Of a DNA stretch of 31,566 nt, positions 26,934 through 31,566 are shown piece by piece. The DNA comes from Discostella pseudostelligera (lineage: Eukaryota; Bacillariophyta; Thalassiosirophyceae; Thalassiosirales; Thalassiosiraceae). How positions within the stretch are numbered: position 1 is the stretch's first letter; each line of letters starts with the position of its first letter. The translations under genes and the position numbers were made by a program. The stretch is taken from contig JALLBK010000110.1 of the NCBI GenBank assembly GCA_036940085.1, forward strand, positions 1-31,566, written 5' to 3'. The notes under the pieces were generated by a model. That model did no database searches and had not been told where the DNA came from. It was given only the letters and a program-made list of their open reading frames with translations.

Positions 26934-29900
26934 CTAACCCATCAATGCACCCCCTCGTCCCATGCCCGCCATGGGTGAAGCCTTGACAATACCGTCATCC
27001 ACTAATCCTTCTGGCTGAACGGTCTTGCCAATGACAGTATACAGTTCCTTCTCTTCCAACCCCAAGCAATTGAGTGTCAGCTGAAGGTCTCGAGTGGTCA
27101 TACTTTGAATCACTGCATTGAAATCTGTAACCGAGAGAGGGCCCTTTAACGGGATGGACTCCTCTTGAATACCAGACATCATCGATGTCCAATAGGAGGA
27201 AGTGCGCAGCTCCCCCTCATGACGATTCATAACAACACGTTTTGCCGACTCAAGGTTGTCGGGCGAGATAGGATTCGATGTTCGCAGTGCCTCGAGTGTT
27301 TCCTTGCACGCATCCAATGCCGCCCGCGCTTTCTCCTTCGAGGCAGTTACAGTGACTAGGAACCACCCACCCCTCAAGCGCTCAAAGCCAGTGAACGAAA
27401 AGTTGGCATCGTAGGTTAGTTGCTTCCGTTCTCGGACGGTGCTGAAGAGCCTTCTATTGGCGATTTCAGATACCATCGATAATGCCGCGCTTGCAAACAA
27501 CGGATGGGCCCTGCGTTGCTTATCATAATCACTGGCTCTCTTGTCTGCCTCATTAACCCGTTGCGCGACGGTGGTTCCATCTGCAAGGAATCCCCAAGCA
27601 TTGGGTGCTGCTCCTGCCACATAGGCCACAGCACGCGGATCCGAATCTTCTAGCTCCAAGTCAATATGTTTGCCCGGTAGCTGAAGGGCCGGCACGCCAT
27701 TGAAGTCTTTTTTCGATATTCCTTGCTTCTCCCGATATTCAGTGTTGGCATCTGCCGAAATGGTACCAAGATATTTAAGGATCATGTCCAGCACATCATT
27801 AACAACAAAGTCGCCAGAGACGGAGATTTCAATGTCAGATGGAATCAATTGAGACATGACAGCATTCTTTGCATCCTCAAGCGTAACAGCGTTGACGGTG
27901 TCCACATCAATTGATAAAAACCTGTAAGAGTGTGAGGAAATCGGGCAACAAGAGATTAGACTTGGCATGTATTAAGCTCCGTGGTAGACATGCATGTTGT
28001 ATCTCAACTCACCTCTGATCCCCATTAGCAAGTGCCTGCATGATCATCTCGGTACTCTTGCCCTCCAGACTCTTGCCCATACTTTCATGAGCGGTACGAT
28101 AGCTCTGCTTACTCCTACCCAATGCATCCTCCTCCCAGTTGAAATTCACCAATATCTCACGAACAATCTGCAATACCGACTCGGTGCCCGTAATACCCAG
28201 CTGCTTCTCATCGCCATAGCCAGAATTGCCAACATTCGTAGTAGGGAAGACAAAGTCCATAGTAAGCGCCTCCTCATTGCAATTGATCTCAACCATAATC
28301 AAATGATCAACGGCAAACAATTCCACCTGCTCGCGACTGAACCGACCAAAGGAACCACCCTCCTGCATGGCTCGTGCGCCTACTGCCAATGATCCAGTCT
28401 TAAACCCAAAACGATCCTCGGCATCTCGTCCCCCGGGTGCCACAAGGCGGAGATTTCCACGTTGCGATTCGTTAGTGTTTTGGGCAATGCCCACGCGCAT
28501 ACCATTGCCAAGACGACGGAGGGTGAATGGACGGGTAATTTTATCGGGAGGAGTGTTGGGCGTACCATCCGTGAAGCGTCCCGACTCCCAAGTAGGGGGA
28601 TATTCCCTAACGGCACGTTCCAATTCCTCTTCGGTGACTAGAGTTTGGGGCACAACGACATCTTCTACGGGTTCGACGTCGAGAGTACATGCCCTGTCAA
28701 ACATGGAACAGAACGAGAGATGGGTGAAATTTTATAAGCAAATAAGTAAGAAGACGACGAATTCGCATTTCATTGTATTCAATCTCTTACCTGCGTATCG
28801 CTGCACACAATCTATCTTCATCAATCATCGACCTCTCATCCATACCTGCCGACTTCGGAGTACAGGCCACCGCGACCACCACACCCGTACTCTTCGCCTC
28901 ATGCATTCCACCATCATCATCCTTCAATCCAGTAATATGCGCACACAATCGTGCCGCGGCATCATTCACCTCCTCCAACGTCAATGTCCTCAATGCCTGT
29001 TCCGTCACCGCATAACTCTGTTCTGGACTCATAAACGTATGTCCATTCGCCACCGTCTCCATCAAGTAGGCCAATTGATCCCCATGTGAGATCATATCCC
29101 CCTGTGCTGCCAACTGCTCGGCATCCGTTAATAATGCTGAGGCATACCGTTCCATTTCTCCGGGAGTGACGCCATACAATCCCAACTTTCGTATTTCGGA
29201 AATACTCTTCACAACTGCCTCCTCCCACCGATGTGGTTCACTTGTCATATCTAACGAACATACCGCACATCCCTCGCGTGCACTATCCAATTGATTAAAT
29301 TCCACAAAGGTAAATGCAGGATCATCGGACCGTCCACCGACATTTAATCGAATTTGTAATGCCGCCAAGCATACCCGCCTAGCTAAACTGCGTCGGAACG
29401 ATGCCATATCATTGATTGGCTCCACAGGACGTTTGGCAAATAGATGGAAGGAGAAATTTTGGAGTAGTTCATGTTGAAAAATGTGCGGACGCAAAATCCG
29501 TCCAGGTGCCAAGAAGGCCTCGTTTAGGAATTGGACCTTATCGTCCAAATCATACGCTTGACGAAGATGAATGTCGTAGGCCTTGCCAACACCACCACCA
29601 CCATCCACCTCACCCTCACCGTCACTACCCTCCTCAGGTTGTTTATGAATCAACCGTCCCTGCAACTCAGCCTCCTCCAACACATCTCGTACACCCTCAC
29701 CTAATATAAAATCATGCCGTACCGGTGGATAATGCCAACTCTGCGCTTGTTTCATTGTCTTTTCGACAATCGCATCAGCCAATAACTTCGCCTCCTCTTT
29801 CAATTCCGCTATCCTGATTTGTGTAGCCTGCTTCTCCGCAGAGAGATGACCAAATTTTTCCACAATAGTCTTTTCCACAACGGCAGGTTCCAAATCCCCC

Positions 29901-31033
29901 ACAATGTACAATAATACATTATCAGGACGATAATGCGTCCGATGCCAAGTCTTGACATCATCCTGATTCCAATTTTGGATCAAACACTCTTTTCCAATGG
30001 GGAAACGCTTGGCCAATCGATTCTCACGATGCAAGGTACTTAATATTTGACATTCCACACGGTATTCAATCGTGTTGACCATGGTCATTTCGGAGAGGAC
30101 GGCTTGACGTTCTTTTTCAATACGGGATGGTTCACATCGGGCTTCCATGACATCGGCTAATGCATCGAGTGCCATGGGGAGCATGGGTGTGCCTCCATTC
30201 TCTCCACTCATAACTGAGGAGGAGGAGGTACTGCCCGGAGCATAGGTAGGACAGGCAGCATAGAATACCGTATGGTGAAAATCGGTGTAGGCATTGGTTT
30301 GGGAGCCGGTACCAAAGAGACGTTCCCTTTTGCGACTACCCATGTAGGCAACATGTTCGGTTAGGTGGGCAATGCCTTGTTGGGGGTATAATTCATCGGC
30401 AGAGCCTGAAAAGACTTGTAGGTGAGCTTCGAAGCGTCCGGGTGGGGAGCGGTTCGGGAGGAAGACGTACGAGAAGCCATTGGGAAGGACTCCGGACATT
30501 ACCGAGGGGTGGAAGGGAAGTGGTCGATTGTCAGTAGCTGATGAAGCGGTGGAGGGAGTGGCAGACTCAATGGCAGCTCGATTGGGAGGATACAATGCAT
30601 TGAGTGGATTAATGTGATCACGTTTGCTGGGGTGTGGTTCCAATGTTGCCGTTGATGCAGCACTGGCAGCGGAGGCGGCAGTACCACGGAGGGACGCTTC
30701 GGAAGAGGAGCCAGAGAAGAGATTGGCAAGGCTGAATTTCTTTCCACTGACATTGCTGTTGTTGTTATCGCTCTCGCTCTCCTTCAGTGAGAGAAATGGT
30801 TGCTGCTGACCTGAATGTTGTAGTGGATGACGCTGATGAAGAGAAGTTGCCGTCGTTGTCGTAACTGGCGGAGTAAGAACATGAACATGTTGCCGCCGCT
30901 GCTGGTGATGTCTCGGAGCAAATGAAAAGGCGTCAACAACCAACTTCGATGATGTTGATGATGATGATGATGATGTGGTGGTGGATGCAACCACGAAAAG
31001 AATGGCAGTGATGGCGGCGGTATGGAACTTCAT
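26934..31033 (-). CDS. SPP: Stromal processing peptidase (SPP, M16B metalloprotease), plastid-targeted, 3 exons
   Basis: Exons 31033-28791, 28693-28013 and 27921-26934 (introns 97 and 91 bp, both phase 2) join to 1303 aa, close to the length of plant SPP. Residues 1-35 are a signal peptide (MKFHTAAITAILFVVAS) ending VVDA, followed by FSFAP (36-40), the diatom-type plastid entry motif with Phe at +1. The protease core begins at about 180 with GVLPNGFSYVFLPN and RFEAHLQVFSGS. It has the inverted zinc motif HLTEH (223-227), GSQTNAYTDFHHTVFY, EKERQAVLSEM with the distal glutamate, and RFPIGKE. The second half has FSREQVELFAVDHLI, LANGDQRFLSID and DIEISVSGDF, matching plant SPP. SPP removes transit peptides from proteins arriving in the stroma. 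A Ser/Thr/His/Gln-rich stretch of about 130 residues separates the presequence from the core. Confidence 0.93.
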
Positions 31034-31566
31034 GATTGCTACTCTCGTTTTGGTCGCTCAGTTCAAACCTATCGCAGAGATTTCGATATGACTATCTGCC
31101 GATACCGACAATGATGCCTGCAATGATTGGGTGGAATTGTCGCTTGGCTTGCTGCTACGATACTGCTGCTACTGCCGAGAGGCGATGGTGCTGCTGCCGA
31201 TGCCGATGCCGCTCGCTGCGTTTGCTTTGGCTTCGGAAGAGGCGGGAGAAGCAAAGATAGCGAGAGACGATGGCGGAAATGGCGGGTTAAGCCGATGACG
31301 ACAGCCGATTCTTTTCTCAGTAGAATAGTACTAATTCCACTGTAGTGACGCTGAGATCTCAGATCTTCCATGTGGAGGTTATGAGTGATGATGGTGCATG
31401 CGTCCGTCCGTCGGCTGAAATCCCGACGACGCTCTCCATCTGCTTCCACGTGGAGAAGGTTGGTCTGCGTCCGTCTTTCGCCCGTCACTTACAGCGGCAG
31501 CGGTAAAGACAGTGTTAGTCTGGCCGTCGATTGGCCAGCCATCCGTCCCAGCCATGCTCCATGTAG
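31034..31566. other. SPP upstream region to window end
   Basis: It contains the SPP promoter. Visible are a 12-bp palindrome CTGAGATCTCAG (31351-31362) and a GGCGGAAATGGCGGG direct repeat (about 31271-31286). Frames here overlap on both strands and have no family features. A gene beyond the window edge cannot be excluded. Confidence 0.45.

Noticed and set aside
28367..29089. 240-codon plus-strand frame
   Set aside because: Antisense to SPP exons 1 and 2, and it reads through the SPP intron. It has no recognisable domain.
1..31566. tRNA, rRNA, spliceosomal RNA, CRISPR, insertion sequences, viral genes
   Set aside because: I looked for conserved tRNA arm sequences, U2/U6-like cores, regularly spaced repeats and mobile-element or viral protein motifs. 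Nothing convincing was found by eye; tRNAscan-SE and Infernal would settle the RNA question.

Overview
The window is nuclear DNA of a eukaryotic microalga. It carries spliceosomal GT-AG introns of 58-142 bp, many homopolymeric Ser/Gln/Asn/Asp runs inside proteins, short intergenic gaps, and a plastid protease (SPP) whose N-terminus is a signal peptide followed by an F-x-F-A-P junction. That junction is the 'ASAFAP' type used to enter complex red-lineage plastids. Together this points to a stramenopile, most likely a diatom (inference). I see no rRNA, convincing tRNA, CRISPR array, insertion sequence or retroelement.

Layout, left to right: a degenerate hexamer repeat (about 37-165); a DUF501-domain protein (757-2235, +); a seven-exon presequence-protease (PreP) type M16 metalloprotease (2355-7072, +); a three-exon U-box/ankyrin protein (7117-8445, -); ribosomal protein uS14/RPS29 (9035-9223, -); a 1.7 kb stretch without a convincing gene (9224-10941) that holds a long stem-loop; a six-exon zf-PARP/PADR1/pol-beta-like HhH protein (10942-13045, -); a three-exon membrane-anchored prolyl 4-hydroxylase (13533-15372, -); succinate dehydrogenase cytochrome b subunit SDHC (15639-16289, +); a phosducin-like protein (16651-17571, -); the helicase MCM9 (18035-21301, -); the ribosome-assembly factor TSR2 (21705-22523, +); a MAPK15/ERK7-type kinase (22537-23862, -); the Sec1/Munc18 protein VPS45 (24592-26466, +); and stromal processing peptidase SPP (26934-31033, -). 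I rebuilt 18 introns by joining reading frames at GT-AG sites. Every spliced gene closes in frame.

Functional links: SPP cuts transit peptides from imported plastid proteins, and PreP-type proteases degrade such freed peptides, so two steps of one pathway lie in this window. MCM9 and the zf-PARP protein are both DNA-damage factors, and both have TTTCCCGC (E2F-type) elements within about 300 bp upstream. RPS29 and TSR2 belong to 40S subunit biogenesis and structure.

Most interesting: (1) a protein with a PARP1-like DNA-break sensor (zf-PARP plus PADR1) but no PARP catalytic domain. It is instead fused to a DNA polymerase beta-type 8-kDa domain that keeps the lysine used for dRP-lyase chemistry. 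(2) A prolyl 4-hydroxylase with a beta domain resembling VHL. (3) A uS14 that has lost three of its four zinc cysteines. (4) An orphan, intron-flanked, Cys-rich exon at 26672-26873. (5) A eukaryotic DUF501 protein. (6) A PreP-like protease with an acidic N-terminal domain and a transmembrane segment.
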